From positions 62,001-126,000 of the forward strand of contig NZ_JASNJE010000003.1 in the NCBI RefSeq assembly GCF_030164465.1: a stretch of 64,000 nucleotides of DNA. The letters run 5' to 3'. Made by a program: the position numbers and the translations under genes. Source of the DNA: Sedimentitalea xiamensis. Its GTDB lineage: Bacteria > Pseudomonadota > Alphaproteobacteria > Rhodobacterales > Rhodobacteraceae. The notes under the pieces are model-generated. The model had not been told where the DNA came from. It was given only the letters and a program-made list of their open reading frames with translations, and ran no database searches. This document shows, piece by piece, positions 1 to 15,658 of the stretch. How positions within the stretch are numbered: the stretch's first letter is position 1; every line of letters starts with the position of its first letter.

Positions 1-3210
<3,210 letters not shown>

Positions 3211-3237
3211 ACCGGACTGCAATCCTGAACTGACAAG

Positions 3238-3270
3238 AAGCCCCCGCACGGAAACCTGCGGGGGTTTCCA
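3238..3270 (+). terminator. Intrinsic terminator of the rpoC transcript
   Basis: The 8-bp stem CCCCCGCA (3241-3248) / TGCGGGGG (3257-3264) has an 8-base loop and is followed by TTTCCATTTTCC. It starts 30 bases after the rpoC stop. The U-run is short, but placement and stem strength fit an operon end. Confidence 0.8.
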
Positions 3271-3479
3271 TTTTCCCCGTCCAACAACACACCGCAATCC
3301 CGCGCGCCGGTCCGCCGGTGAGGCGCGGGACCGGGTATCGGGTCGCACCGGGTCGGCGCCGTCCGGGTGGTTCGGCTCCGGGCCGAAGGGAGGTCGCTGC
3401 AAAACGCTTGCAGCCCGCCTGTTTTGGGCGCAGAGATCGTGAACATGGCAAGGACCGGTCGCGCGGAAGGGTGAAGCGG

Positions 3480-4400
3480 ATGAACATGGCGGGGCAGGGC
3501 GAACCGGGGTCGACGGCGGGCGGCGTGATGTCGCCGAATACGCGCGGTGCGCTGCTGATGATGGCCAGCATGGCCGCCTTCACCCTGAACGACGCCTGCA
3601 TCAAGGCGACCGACAAGGCGTTGCCGCTGTTCCAGTTGCTGACGATTCGCGGCGTGATTTCGACCTTCCTGATCTTCGTCCTTGCCCGCCATCTGGGCGC
3701 GTTGCGCTTCGACCTGTCGCGGCGGGACTGGGCGCTGGTGGCGCTGCGGTCGGTGAGCGAGATCGGCGCGGCCTATTTTTTCCTGACGGCGCTCCTGAAC
3801 ATGCCGCTGGCGAATGTGACCGCGATCCTTCAGGTTCTGCCGCTCACGGTGACGCTGGGGGCGGCGCTGTTCTTCCGTGACCCGCTGGGCTGGCGGCGGA
3901 TGGTGGCCATTCTGGTCGGGTTCGGGGGCATGTTGCTGATCGTGCGGCCGGGTCCGGACGGGTTCAGCATCGATTCGCTCTATGCGCTGGCGGCGGTGGG
4001 CTGCGTGACGGCGCGGGATCTGGCGACGCGGCGGATGTCGGCCGAGGCGCCGTCGATGACGGTGACGCTCTGCGCGTCGTTTTCGGTCCTGCTGTTTTCC
4101 GCCGTCGCCTCGACCGGGGTGGACTGGCAGCCGGTCGACGGGCGGCTGGCGCTGCTGCTGGCCGGGTCGTCCTTTTTCATCCTCGGCGGGTATCTGTTCA
4201 GCGTCATGGTGATGCGGGTCGGGGATGTGTCATTTGTCGCGCCGTTCCGCTATACCGGCCTGCTTTGGGCGCTGATCCTGGGGTATTTCGTTTTCGGCGA
4301 CTGGCCGAGCCAGTTGACGCTGATCGGCGCGGCGATCGTTGTGGCGACGGGGGTGTTCACGCTTTACCGGGAACGCAGGCTGGCGCGGAAATCCCGGTAG
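3480..4400 (+). CDS. DMT-superfamily EamA transporter
   Basis: A 306-residue inner-membrane protein with about ten hydrophobic helices in two EamA-type halves, as in drug/metabolite exporters such as RhaT, YdcZ-like and RarD-like proteins. The first half begins near GALLMMASMAAFTLNDACIK. An Arg/Lys-rich tail (YRERRLARKSR) predicts a cytoplasmic C-terminus. The substrate cannot be told. The frame is open further upstream, but I chose ATG 3480 behind a purine-rich GGAAGGGTGAAG. ATG 3528 (MSPNTRG) is a good alternative that removes a polar tail. It converges on the glycosyltransferase with 9 bases between them. A small hairpin CCCGG-TAG-CCGGG (4393-4405) spans its stop codon. Confidence 0.88.
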   Translation: MNMAGQGEPGSTAGGVMSPNTRGALLMMASMAAFTLNDACIKATDKALPLFQLLTIRGVISTFLIFVLARHLGALRFDLSRRDWALVALRSVSEIGAAYFFLTALLNMPLANVTAILQVLPLTVTLGAALFFRDPLGWRRMVAILVGFGGMLLIVRPGPDGFSIDSLYALAAVGCVTARDLATRRMSAEAPSMTVTLCASFSVLLFSAVASTGVDWQPVDGRLALLLAGSSFFILGGYLFSVMVMRVGDVSFVAPFRYTGLLWALILGYFVFGDWPSQLTLIGAAIVVATGVFTLYRERRLARKSR

Positions 4401-4409
4401 CCGGGCGGG

Positions 4410-5222
4410 TCAGAGCGGGTTTGAGAACACCCGGCGGACCTGATCGCAGTCGATCCCGTAAGTCATCTGGAACAACAGCTCTCCATCCGTGTCCAGCGGA
4501 GTCAGCGGCACCGGTTTCACGCGTTTCCCCTGGCGGGAATCGTTGTAGCCGTTGAAGCCGCGCAGCATCATGTCTTCGCCGGTGAAGGTCACGGTCGGCA
4601 TCGTCTTGTGCACGGAATGATGACCGAAGTTCATCACGCTGAGCGCATTGTCGGGGCGAAACATCAGGCCCAGCCCGGCGGTCCAGTAGGGGGACTGGAT
4701 CGGGGTCGCGGAGATTCCTTTCGGGCCGGGCCGGGCGATGTAGCCCTGGTTGAAATCGATCGCGATCTGGGGCGCGTCGTGCAGGAGCCCGGCCACGTCG
4801 CGGGCGGCGGCGCGCAGCCTGTGCACGAAGGGAAAGGCGACAGCATCGTCGTCATCCAGCCTGAACTGCAGGCAGGGTTCGCCGTCCGCAACCCGGACGG
4901 AATTGATCGCCGCCTGCATGGCCGCGCGGTGACGCCCCGGCGGATGCGCCTGGATCACCGCCTGCGGGATGTCCGCGACCAGCGCCCGGAGTCTTTGGCG
5001 GTGCACCTCTGGCAGGCTGTCGCCGATCACGATCAGGAAGGTGAAATCCGGATCGAACTGGGACCGGATGCCCGGCAGGGTGATGGTTTCGAAAAAGCGG
5101 AACCGTTCTTCAAGACGCTCGGGCGCGTATAGAAAGGCGATACGGTCCTCAAGGCTGTCATGCTGGATCTGGAAGCCGCCAAAGCCAGGATAGGAAAAAC
5201 GGCAAATTCCGATGACCTGCAT
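4410..5222 (-). CDS. Putative rhamnosyltransferase-family glycosyltransferase
   Basis: A 270-residue protein resembling the family annotated as putative rhamnosyl transferase. The N-terminus MQVIGICRFSYPGFGGFQ is typical. The motif FRLDDDDAVAF in the centre is the DxD-type nucleotide-sugar/metal site, and GEDMMLRGFNGYNDSRQG follows near the C-terminus. There is no signal peptide or membrane segment, so it is probably a cytoplasmic transferase acting on a surface polysaccharide or glycan. The start at 5222 is supported by AGGAAG about 8 bases upstream; the open frame upstream of it reads as non-coding. Acceptor and donor cannot be assigned, and no polysaccharide genes are nearby. Confidence 0.8.
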   Translation of the reverse strand: MQVIGICRFSYPGFGGFQIQHDSLEDRIAFLYAPERLEERFRFFETITLPGIRSQFDPDFTFLIVIGDSLPEVHRQRLRALVADIPQAVIQAHPPGRHRAAMQAAINSVRVADGEPCLQFRLDDDDAVAFPFVHRLRAAARDVAGLLHDAPQIAIDFNQGYIARPGPKGISATPIQSPYWTAGLGLMFRPDNALSVMNFGHHSVHKTMPTVTFTGEDMMLRGFNGYNDSRQGKRVKPVPLTPLDTDGELLFQMTYGIDCDQVRRVFSNPL

Positions 5223-5494
5223 GTGCGGCTTCCTGCTGACTTGCGTTGCGACCGGGGATCGATACGTCCGGAAAACCTTTGCAGCGCCGTTGCGGGGATG
5301 CAAGTTCGGCGGCGCCCGCATTCCTGTCCGCCGCCGAAAAACCTTGCTCCCTCCTCCGGCTCATACGACGGCGGATGCGGACGAGCCCATGGTAGGGTCT
5401 TGTCGGCCAGGGACCGCGCCGGCACAAGGATCCGGTCGCTTGAGTCGGGTAAAGTCGCTGTCCGGACGGCAGTTTGGCCATGGGTGAGCGGCTG
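5223..5494. other. Non-coding gap upstream of the rpsL promoter
   Basis: Between the start of the glycosyltransferase and the rpsL promoter I see no convincing gene on either strand. The open frames here lack ribosome binding sites and similarity to any family I recognise. The region must also hold the glycosyltransferase promoter, but no clear -35/-10 pair was found. Confidence 0.6.
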
Positions 5495-5523
5495 TTGACA
5501 CCGGTTGCGACTCCGCCTATACG
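5495..5523 (+). promoter_or_regulatory. Sigma70-type promoter of the str operon
   Basis: TTGACA at 5495-5500 matches the -35 consensus exactly. A 17-base spacer separates it from TATACG at 5518-5523 as the -10. Transcription would start near 5530, giving an untranslated leader of about 215 bases before rpsL. Confidence 0.85.
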
Positions 5524-5529
5524 CCCGCT

Positions 5530-5747
5530 ATCTCGGCAGTGGGGGTCGCCCCGCCCGTCGAATTCAAAACTGTAGTGGTCACGATCCGGGCACCTGACGC
5601 TCCGATCCTCTGGATACCCACCGCGACGTTCACCTCGGAATGGGAACGTTTGCGGTTTTTGCGCTTGCGGACGCGTAAGTCGCTGAATTTGAACCGCACG
5701 CAACCGCGTGCATGACACATGTGTTGCGAAACGGGGAAAGAACCGGA
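5530..5747 (+). promoter_or_regulatory. Long 5' leader of rpsL with hairpins and a possible 12-codon uORF
   Basis: The leader contains GTGGGG-GTCG-CCCCGC (5539-5554) and GCACGC-AACC-GCGTGC (5696-5711), both able to form hairpins. Between them lies a small open frame at 5640-5678 (ATG to TAA) reading MGTFAVFALADA. Its only ribosome-binding hint is a weak CGGA just before the ATG. A leader this long on a ribosomal operon suggests post-initiation control, but no known motif was recognised. Confidence 0.45.
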
Positions 5748-6119
5748 ATGCCAACGATCCAACAGCTGATCCGCAAGCCGCGGCAGCCGAAAATCAAACG
5801 CTCGAAATCCATGCACCTGCAGGAGTGCCCGCAAAAGCGCGGCGTCTGCACACGCGTCTATACAACCACGCCGAAGAAGCCGAACTCGGCCATGCGGAAA
5901 GTCGCCAAGGTGCGCCTGACCAATGGCTTCGAGGTGATTTCCTACATCCCCGGCGAAAGCCACAACCTGCAGGAACACTCGGTCGTTCTGATCCGCGGCG
6001 GTCGTGTCAAGGACCTTCCCGGCGTGCGTTACCACGTCCTGCGCGGTGTTCTGGATACCCAGGGCGTCAAAGACCGTAAGCAACGCCGTTCGAAATACGG
6101 CGCCAAGCGTCCTAAATAA
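5748..6119 (+). CDS. rpsL: 30S ribosomal protein S12
   Basis: Decoding-centre protein of the small subunit, 123 residues, full length for the family. [15 protein letters not shown] opens the protein. The two conserved loops KKPNSAMRK and [13 protein letters not shown] are intact, and the lysines that are mutated in streptomycin-resistant strains are the wild-type residues here. The start at 5748 follows GGGGAAAGAACCGG. It is the first gene of the str block, 12 bases ahead of rpsG, and is driven by the promoter at 5495. Confidence 0.99.
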   Translation: MPTIQQLIRKPRQPKIKRSKSMHLQECPQKRGVCTRVYTTTPKKPNSAMRKVAKVRLTNGFEVISYIPGESHNLQEHSVVLIRGGRVKDLPGVRYHVLRGVLDTQGVKDRKQRRSKYGAKRPK

Positions 6120-6602
<483 letters not shown>

Positions 6603-6622
6603 ACCCTAGAGGTACAGAACCC

Positions 6623-8746
<2,124 letters not shown>

Positions 8747-8752
8747 CAGGGT

Positions 8753-8805
8753 GGCGGGGAGACCCCCGCCCGACCCATCAACTTTAGGGCGGGGCTGGCC
8801 CCGCC
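8753..8805. promoter_or_regulatory. Two near-identical GC hairpins between fusA and tuf
   Basis: GGCGGGG-AGAC-CCCCGCC at 8753-8770 and GGCGGGG-CTGG-CCCCGCC at 8788-8805 are perfect 7-bp stems with 4-base loops. They have identical arms and neither is followed by a T-run. Because the arms match, the first left arm can also pair with the second right arm. They may be processing or stability elements that set the fusA:tuf ratio. Confidence 0.7.
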
Positions 8806-8832
8806 ATCCGAAAATGGAAAAGGAGACCTGTC

Positions 8833-10008
<1,176 letters not shown>

Positions 10009-10020
10009 ACGCTTGATGAT

Positions 10021-10095
10021 CGGTCCGGGCCGCGTTAAGGCGCGGCTCGGATCGCGAAAACCGATTTGACCTTTGGGCGGGTGTCATTCCCGCCC
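10021..10095. promoter_or_regulatory. Two stem-loops between tuf and rpsJ
   Basis: A 14-bp stem (10021-10034 with 10041-10054, two G-U pairs, loop TTAAGG) begins 12 bases after the tuf stop. A second perfect stem GGGCGGG-TGTCATT-CCCGCCC is at 10075-10095. Neither has a U-run. They could slow or process transcripts between the str and S10 blocks without a full stop. Confidence 0.65.
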
Positions 10096-10170
10096 TTCGG
10101 GTTCGACGAGGGCCGGCGGAATGAGCCACCGGTCGTCCTATCAACTCCAAAGCCTTGAAAGGCTGATGAA

Positions 10171-10485
10171 ATGCAAAGCCAAAACATTCGCATTCGGCTG
10201 AAAGCTTTCGATTACCGCGTGCTGGACGCCAGCACCCAGGAAATCGTGAACACGGCCAAGCGGACCGGGGCCAATGTGCGCGGCCCGATCCCGTTGCCCA
10301 ACAAGATCGAGAAGTTCACCGTTCTGCGGGGACCTCACGTCGACAAAAAGTCCCGTGACCAGTTCGAGATTCGGACGCACAAGCGCCTGCTCGACATCGT
10401 TGATCCGACCCCGCAGACCGTGGACGCGCTGATGAAGCTCGACCTCGCGGCCGGCGTGGACGTCGAGATCAAACTGCAATCGTAA
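10171..10485 (+). CDS. rpsJ: 30S ribosomal protein S10
   Basis: A 104-residue small-subunit head protein that also acts as the transcription antitermination factor Nus[20 protein letters not shown] and the loop [21 protein letters not shown] are characteristic. The upstream site is a weak GGCTGATGAA. It is the first gene of the S10 block and precedes rplC by 15 bases. Confidence 0.98.
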   Translation: MQSQNIRIRLKAFDYRVLDASTQEIVNTAKRTGANVRGPIPLPNKIEKFTVLRGPHVDKKSRDQFEIRTHKRLLDIVDPTPQTVDALMKLDLAAGVDVEIKLQS

Positions 10486-10500
10486 TCGGAGGGTATGGAT

Positions 10501-11229
10501 ATGCGTTCCGGTATCATCGCAAAGAAAGTCGGCATGACTCGGCTGTTCCTGGAAGACGGCAGGCAGATCCCTGTGACCGTTCTTCAACTCGACGGACTGC
10601 AGGTCGTGGCGCAGCGCACCGCTGAGAAGGATGGTTATACCGCCGTTCAGCTCGGCGCGGGCGCGGCAAAGGTCAAGCGGACCAGCCAGGCCATGCGCGG
10701 CCATTTCGCCGCCGCAAAGGTCGAACCCAAGCGGAAGGTCGCGGAATTCCGCGTTTCCGAAGACAACCTGATCGGTGTCGGCGAGGAAATCTCTGCCGAG
10801 CACTTCCTGGAAGGCCAGAAGGTCGACGTGTCCGGCACGTCCATCGGCAAGGGGTTCGCCGGTGCCATGAAACGGCACAACTTCGGCGGTCTGCGGGCCA
10901 GCCACGGTGTTTCGATCAGCCACCGTTCGCATGGCTCCACCGGCCAGTGTCAGGACCCCGGCAAGGTGTTCAAGGGCAAGAAGATGGCAGGTCACATGGG
11001 TGCCGCCCGCGTGACCACGCAGAATCTCGAAGTCGTCAAGACCGATGCCGACCGCGGCCTGATCATGATCAAGGGTGCGGTTCCGGGGTCCAAGGGCGGC
11101 TGGGTCACAGTCAAGGATGCCGTGAAGAAGAAGCTGCCCGACGGAGTTCCGTTCCCGGCAGGTCTGAAATCGGCGACCGTAACCGAAGCACCCGCGGAAG
11201 AAGTGCCCGCGGAAGGTGGTGAAGCATGA
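10501..11229 (+). CDS. rplC: 50S ribosomal protein L3
   Basis: A 242-residue large-subunit protein reaching toward the peptidyl-transferase centre. [16 protein letters not shown] opens the protein. An in-frame ATG at 10495 exists, but GGAGGG (10488-10493) is only one base from it and 7 bases from ATG 10501, which also matches the family start. The glutamine region [23 protein letters not shown], site of PrmB methylation in enterobacteria, is conserved. The tail is Ala/Glu-rich. It overlaps rplD by four bases (ATGA). Confidence 0.98.
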   Translation: MRSGIIAKKVGMTRLFLEDGRQIPVTVLQLDGLQVVAQRTAEKDGYTAVQLGAGAAKVKRTSQAMRGHFAAAKVEPKRKVAEFRVSEDNLIGVGEEISAEHFLEGQKVDVSGTSIGKGFAGAMKRHNFGGLRASHGVSISHRSHGSTGQCQDPGKVFKGKKMAGHMGAARVTTQNLEVVKTDADRGLIMIKGAVPGSKGGWVTVKDAVKKKLPDGVPFPAGLKSATVTEAPAEEVPAEGGEA

Positions 11230-11843
11230 AACTTGATGTAATCAAACTCGACGGCGGCAAGGCCGGTGACATCGAGCTGGATGCCGATCTGTTCGGTCTG
11301 GAGCCGCGTGCGGACATCCTGCACCGCGTGGTCCGCTGGCAGCGCAACAACGCGCAGGCCGGCACCCACAAGGTCAAGACCCGCAGCGAAACCAGCTATT
11401 CGACCAAGAAGATCTATCGCCAGAAGGGCACCGGCGGCGCACGTCACGGTGACCGCAACGCGCCGATCTTCCGTGGTGGCGGCATCTACAAGGGGCCGAC
11501 CCCGCGCAGCCACGGCCACGAGCTGACCAAGAAATTCCGCAAGCTGGGGCTGCGCCACGCGCTGTCCGCCAAGGCGAAAGCGGGCGAACTGGTCATCCTC
11601 GACGAGGCGGCGGCGGAAGGCAAGACCGCGGCCCTGGCCAAGCAGGTCAAGAACCTGGGCTGGAAGCGCGCGCTGATCATCGATGGCGCCGATGTCCACG
11701 AAGGTTTCGCCAAGGCCGCCCGCAACATCGAAGGTCTGGATATCCTGCCGACGATGGGCGCAAACGTATACGACATCCTCAAGCGTGACACGCTGGTGAT
11801 CACCAAGGCGGGTGTCCAAGCACTGGAGGCTCGTCTGAAATGA
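11226..11843 (+). CDS. rplD: 50S ribosomal protein L4
   Basis: A 205-residue protein lining the peptide exit tunnel. The extended loop with [19 protein letters not shown] is where macrolide-resistance changes occur in other bacteria, and it looks wild type. In E. coli L4 represses the S10 operon by binding its leader; whether it does so here is unknown. The start overlaps the rplC stop as ATGA, and the stop overlaps the rplW start in the same way, so translation of the three is coupled. Confidence 0.98.
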   Translation: MKLDVIKLDGGKAGDIELDADLFGLEPRADILHRVVRWQRNNAQAGTHKVKTRSETSYSTKKIYRQKGTGGARHGDRNAPIFRGGGIYKGPTPRSHGHELTKKFRKLGLRHALSAKAKAGELVILDEAAAEGKTAALAKQVKNLGWKRALIIDGADVHEGFAKAARNIEGLDILPTMGANVYDILKRDTLVITKAGVQALEARLK

Positions 11844-12136
11844 GCGCGAAAGCAGAACATTACGACGTGATCCGCAAGCCGGTCATCACCGAGAAGGCCA
11901 CAATGGCGTCCGAGAACGGCGCGGTGGTGTTCGAAGTGGCGATGGACAGCAACAAGCCGCAGATCAAGGAGGCCGTCGAGTCCCTCTTCGGCGTCAAGGT
12001 GAAGGCCGTGAACACGACCATCACCAAGGGCAAGGCCAAGCGGTTCCGCGGCCAGTTGGGCAAGCGGAAAGATGTCAAGAAGGCCTATGTGACCCTGGAA
12101 GAGGGCAACACGATCGACGTCACCACCGGTCTCTGA
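11840..12136 (+). CDS. rplW: 50S ribosomal protein L23
   Basis: A 98-residue protein at the tunnel exit, the docking site for trigger factor and SRP. The segments [27 protein letters not shown] and [21 protein letters not shown] are typical. It is translationally coupled to rplD. In most bacteria rplB follows directly, but here a strong terminator and a phasin gene intervene. Confidence 0.98.
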   Translation: MSAKAEHYDVIRKPVITEKATMASENGAVVFEVAMDSNKPQIKEAVESLFGVKVKAVNTTITKGKAKRFRGQLGKRKDVKKAYVTLEEGNTIDVTTGL

Positions 12137-12165
12137 CCGCTGAAACGTCTTCGGAGCCAGATCAA

Positions 12166-12193
12166 GGCCCCCGCGTGTGCGGGGGCCTTTTTT
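12166..12193 (+). terminator. Strong intrinsic terminator after rplW
   Basis: The perfect 9-bp stem GGCCCCCGC (12166-12174) / GCGGGGGCC (12179-12187) has a GTGT loop and is followed by six Ts. It ends the rpsJ-rplW transcript and separates it from rplB. Confidence 0.93.
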
Positions 12194-12617
12194 CGTCGCG
12201 TCTCCCGACCCGGTGGCAAGGGGCGGCGGGAAACCGGAGCAACGCGATGCGCCTTGTGTTCTTCGCCGGATCGAACGCCCGCCGGTTTCCGCCGAACCTC
12301 GCCTGGCTCGGGACATGCAGCGGCCGAACGGGTCCCTGCCGGCCGAGATCGGCAGAAGGGACCTCGCCGGCGTGGCGGGCACTGGCGCGCCTGTTCCTTT
12401 CCGAGACCGGCGTGACGCCGGTCCGGTGGCGCACCAACTTGCGGTTGCAGGAGACCAGCCGGAACCCGCCCGGCGCAGGGTGCGAACGCCCCGGTTGCCG
12501 CCTTTGATCCGGGCTGCACCAGCACCAGTGCCTTCACTCACATGTTCCGAGGGAACCTGGGCGTTCCGCCTCGCAGGTGCCGCGAGTCACCGGCGGGCGG
12601 ATGAGCCCCGTCCGGCC
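12194..12617. other. Intergenic stretch without a recognisable gene
   Basis: About 420 bases between the rplW terminator and the end of the phasin gene. Open frames exist on both strands, but they are Arg/Pro/Gly/Ala-rich, overlap each other and lack ribosome binding sites, as expected for non-coding GC-rich DNA. No repeat or transposon remnant was seen. Confidence 0.55.
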
Positions 12618-12971
12618 CTAGAGCGGGATATCGTCGTAGTCGCGGGATTGACCGGCAGTTGTGTCCTTGATGGACTTCCCGGCGGCTTTCGAGATCTTCT
12701 CGAACATGCGCGTGGTCTGGGCGGTGTATTGTTCAACGGCGTCCCTGACGAACTCGGACTGAATGCGCATCAGTTCGGACGGGGCCCGGCAGGCGAGGAG
12801 CGCCTTCTGGGTCGCCAGGTCCTTCTGGAACCGGTCCGCGACGAAGCTGGCGCTGTCGTTCATGATCTCGACCCAGGCTTCCATCGCCTTCGGGTTGATC
12901 GCCATCATTGCGCTGGCGAATTCGGCGGCGCCGCCGTTGTCCTGTGTGGTCTTCGGTTTCGATTTCGTCAT
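12618..12971 (-). CDS. Phasin family protein
   Basis: A 117-residue alpha-helical, Ala-rich protein with the pattern of small phasins, which coat polyhydroxyalkanoate granules. The body reads EFASAMMAINPKAMEAWVEIM, ADRFQKDLATQKALLA, then FVRDAVEQYTAQTTRMFEKIS, and the tail is acidic (DYDDIPL). There is no signal peptide. The start at 12971 follows AAGGAGAGGGAG on the minus strand; the open frame further upstream is not needed. It is a single gene, antisense to and inserted between rplW and rplB. No PHA synthase or other PHA gene is in the window, so the granule role rests on family resemblance only. Confidence 0.8.
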   Translation of the reverse strand: MTKSKPKTTQDNGGAAEFASAMMAINPKAMEAWVEIMNDSASFVADRFQKDLATQKALLACRAPSELMRIQSEFVRDAVEQYTAQTTRMFEKISKAAGKSIKDTTAGQSRDYDDIPL

Positions 12972-13427
12972 GACTCCCTCTCCTTCTGGCTGGGTGGCGC
13001 CCGGCGCGACAAGGCGCGGACTCTGCCGGATATTCAACACGTCTGAACGGGCCGGACCTTGATCTGGATCGTTCCGGGGCGGTTGTCAGCACGAAAATGC
13101 TGAAAGATGCGCCCCCCGGTGGCAAGATGCCCGGCTATTGGGCAGAGGTCGCCGCCAGGGGCATTCGCTGCCATGCCGGACACCGGGCCGGCTTGCAAAT
13201 GTCTGGGCAACAAAAGCCGCAAGGCCCCGCTTGACCTCGGTCGCGGACTCTCATAAGGAAACGCATCCGCAAGGCCCCGGATTCGTCCGGGGCTTTGCTG
13301 TTGTTCTCTGGCGGGTCGTCCCGCCACCGGGAACAGACCAACCGGGCACCTGCGGGGGCCTTCATACCATAGGCGGTCCCCATCTTCGTGTCGGGGTTCC
13401 GTCGTTCAGCAAACGGAAGACAGTAAC
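12972..13427 (+). promoter_or_regulatory. rplB upstream region with candidate promoter, direct repeat and hairpins
   Basis: No gene is seen here. A possible -35 TTGACC is at 13231-13236, with a weak -10 within TCATAAGGA (13251-13259). CCGCAAGGCCCCG occurs twice, at 13217-13229 and 13267-13279. The second copy forms a 13-bp stem (13269-13281 / 13286-13298, one G-U pair) closed by a TTCG tetraloop and followed by the U-rich TGTTGTTCT. A further stem GGCGGG-TCGT-CCCGCC is at 13310-13325. The first repeat copy could compete for the same right arm, giving an attenuator-like switch. Confidence 0.5.
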
Positions 13428-14270
13428 ATGGCACTCAAGTCGTACAAGCCGACGACGCCGGGCCAGCGTGGGCTGGTTCTGATCGACCGTTCGGAGCTTT
13501 GGAAAGGACGCCCCGTCAAGGCCCTCACAGAGGGTCTGACCAAGTCGGGCGGACGGAACAACACCGGGCGGATCACCATGCGTCGCACGGGCGGCGGGGC
13601 AAAGCGCCTCTACCGCATCGTGGATTTCAAGCGCAACAAGATGGATGTGACGGCCACCGTCGAACGGATCGAATACGACCCGAACCGGACCGCCTTCATC
13701 GCCCTGATCCAATATGAAGACGGCGAGCAGGCCTATATCCTCGCGCCGCAGCGCCTGGCCGTGGGCGACAAGGTCGTGGCCGGCTCCAAGGTCGACATCA
13801 AGCCGGGCAACGCGATGCCGTTCTCGGGCATGCCGATCGGCACGATCGTGCACAACATCGAGATGAAGCCCGGCAAGGGCGGCCAGATCGCCCGCGCGGC
13901 AGGCACCTATGCCCAGTTTGTCGGCCGCGATGGCGGCTATGCCCAGATCCGTCTGAGCAGCGGTGAACTGCGCCTGGTGCGTCAGGAATGCATGGCCACC
14001 GTCGGTGCCGTGTCCAACCCGGACAACAGCAACCAGAACTTCGGCAAGGCCGGCCGCATGCGCCACAAGGGCATCCGCCCGTCCGTGCGCGGCGTGGTGA
14101 TGAACCCGATCGACCACCCGCATGGTGGTGGTGAAGGCCGCACCTCGGGTGGTCGTCACCCGGTGACGCCATGGGGCAAGCCGACGAAGGGTGCAAAGAC
14201 CCGCAACAGAAACAAAGCGTCCAGCAAGCTGATCATCCGCTCGCGGCACGCCAAGAAGAAGGGACGCTGA
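13428..14270 (+). CDS. rplB: 50S ribosomal protein L2
   Basis: A 280-residue protein essential for subunit joining and peptidyl transfer. [15 protein letters not shown] opens it, and the catalytically important histidine lies in [20 protein letters not shown] near the C-terminus. The ATG follows CGGAAGACAGTAAC. It is the first gene of the second S10 block (rplB-rpsS-rplV-rpsC-rplP) and precedes rpsS by 3 bases. Confidence 0.98.
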   Translation: MALKSYKPTTPGQRGLVLIDRSELWKGRPVKALTEGLTKSGGRNNTGRITMRRTGGGAKRLYRIVDFKRNKMDVTATVERIEYDPNRTAFIALIQYEDGEQAYILAPQRLAVGDKVVAGSKVDIKPGNAMPFSGMPIGTIVHNIEMKPGKGGQIARAAGTYAQFVGRDGGYAQIRLSSGELRLVRQECMATVGAVSNPDNSNQNFGKAGRMRHKGIRPSVRGVVMNPIDHPHGGGEGRTSGGRHPVTPWGKPTKGAKTRNRNKASSKLIIRSRHAKKKGR

Positions 14271-14273
14271 TAG

Positions 14274-14552
14274 ATGTCTCGCTCTGTCTGGAAAGGGCCT
14301 TTTGTCGACGCTTATGTGTTGAAAAAGGCCGAAGCGGCCCGCGAAAGCGGTCGCAACGAAGTCATCAAGATCTGGTCGCGCCGCTCGACGATCCTGCCCC
14401 AGTTCGTGGGCCTGACGTTTGGCGTCTACAACGGCAAGAAACATATCCCCGTCAACGTCAGCGAAGACATGATCGGTCAGAAGTTCGGCGAATACAGCCC
14501 GACACGGACCTATTATGGCCATGCCGCCGACAAAAAAGCGAAGCGGAAATAA
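14274..14552 (+). CDS. rpsS: 30S ribosomal protein S19
   Basis: A 92-residue small-subunit head protein that pairs with S13 near the A-site t[41 protein letters not shown] and the basic tail KKAKRK are diagnostic. It is spaced 3 bases from both neighbours, and the rplB end supplies its ribosome binding site (AAGAAGGGACG). Confidence 0.98.
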   Translation: MSRSVWKGPFVDAYVLKKAEAARESGRNEVIKIWSRRSTILPQFVGLTFGVYNGKKHIPVNVSEDMIGQKFGEYSPTRTYYGHAADKKAKRK

Positions 14553-14555
14553 GCC

Positions 14556-14936
14556 ATGAGCAAGGATAAGAATCCCCGCCGCGTGGCCGACAACGAAGCA
14601 ATGGCGAAACTGCGCATGCTTCGCACGTCGCCGCAGAAACTGAACCTGGTCGCCGCGATGATCCGTGGCAAGAAAGTCGATCGCGCCCTGACCGATCTGA
14701 CCTTCTCCAACAAGCGGATCGCCGAGGACGTGAAGAAATGCCTTCAGTCCGCGATTGCCAACGCCGAGAACAACCACAACCTGGATGTCGATGAACTGAT
14801 CGTCGCCGAGGCCTATGTGGGCAAGAACATGACTCTGAAGCGCGGACGCCCCCGGGCCCGTGGCCGGTTCGGCAAGATCATGAAGCCGTTTTCGGAACTG
14901 ACCATCAAAGTGCGTCAAGTTGAGGAGCAAGCCTAA
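14556..14936 (+). CDS. rplV: 50S ribosomal protein L22
   Basis: A 126-residue protein whose long beta-hairpin lines the exit tunnel. [22 protein letters not shown], the segment [21 protein letters not shown], and the hairpin [18 protein letters not shown] are typical. The stop shares one base with the rpsC start (TAATG), coupling the two genes. Confidence 0.98.
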   Translation: MSKDKNPRRVADNEAMAKLRMLRTSPQKLNLVAAMIRGKKVDRALTDLTFSNKRIAEDVKKCLQSAIANAENNHNLDVDELIVAEAYVGKNMTLKRGRPRARGRFGKIMKPFSELTIKVRQVEEQA

Positions 14937-15646
14937 TGGGTAACAAAGTCAATCCGATTGGCATGCGCCTGCAGGTGAACCGCACCTGGGACAGCCGCTG
15001 GTATGCCGACACCAAGGACTACGGCAATCTTCTTCTGGAAGATCTCGCGATCCGCGATTTCGTCAAGGAAGAGTGCAAGCAGGCCGGTATCAGCCGCGTG
15101 ATCATCGAACGTCCGCACAAGAAGTGCCGCGTCACGATCCACACGGCCCGTCCGGGGGTCATCATTGGCAAGAAAGGTGCGGACATCGAAGGTCTGCGCA
15201 AGAAGATCGCCAACATGACCGACAGCGAGCTGCACCTGAACATCGTCGAGGTCCGCAAGCCGGAACTGGACGCGGCCCTGGTCGGTGAATCCATCGCCCA
15301 GCAGCTTGAGCGTCGCGTGTCCTTCCGTCGCGCCATGAAGCGTGCGGTTCAGAACGCGATGCGCATGGGCGCGCTCGGCATCCGGGTCAACCTGGCGGGA
15401 CGCCTGGGTGGTGCGGAAATCGCGCGGACCGAATGGTATCGCGAAGGCCGTGTGCCGCTGCACACGCTGCGCGCCGACATCGATTACGCTCACGTGGAAG
15501 CCAAGACGGCTTATGGCATCATCGGGATCAAGACCTGGATCTTCAAAGGCGAGATCATGGAACATGACCCGGGCGCGCGTGACCGTAAGGCACAGGAACT
15601 CCAGGACGGCCCGGCACCTCGTGGTGCTGGTGGCGGTCGTCGCTAA
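14936..15646 (+). CDS. rpsC: 30S ribosomal protein S3
   Basis: A 236-residue protein at the mRNA entry channel. [22 protein letters not shown] opens it. The KH-domain motif [15 protein letters not shown] is present, followed by the C-terminal domain with [30 protein letters not shown]. The tail is Gly/Arg-rich (RGAGGGRR). The ATG overlaps the rplV stop by one base. Confidence 0.98.
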   Translation: MGNKVNPIGMRLQVNRTWDSRWYADTKDYGNLLLEDLAIRDFVKEECKQAGISRVIIERPHKKCRVTIHTARPGVIIGKKGADIEGLRKKIANMTDSELHLNIVEVRKPELDAALVGESIAQQLERRVSFRRAMKRAVQNAMRMGALGIRVNLAGRLGGAEIARTEWYREGRVPLHTLRADIDYAHVEAKTAYGIIGIKTWIFKGEIMEHDPGARDRKAQELQDGPAPRGAGGGRR

Positions 15647-15658
15647 GGGGACGAAAAA

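Noticed and set aside
10066-10095. Promoter with TTGACC before rpsJ
   Set aside because: At 16-18 bases downstream there is only CCCGCC within a hairpin, not a -10 element.
10085-10140. tRNA-like T-arm sequence GGGTTCGACGAGGG after tuf
   Set aside because: No acceptor stem, D-arm or anticodon arm can be built around it. It forms part of a short GC hairpin region instead.
12177-13046. 289-codon plus-strand frame between rplW and rplB
   Set aside because: It starts inside a terminator, covers the phasin gene in antisense and shows no domain.
13362-14930. 522-codon minus-strand frame across rplB-rplV
   Set aside because: It covers three certain ribosomal genes in antisense and has no start signal or domain.
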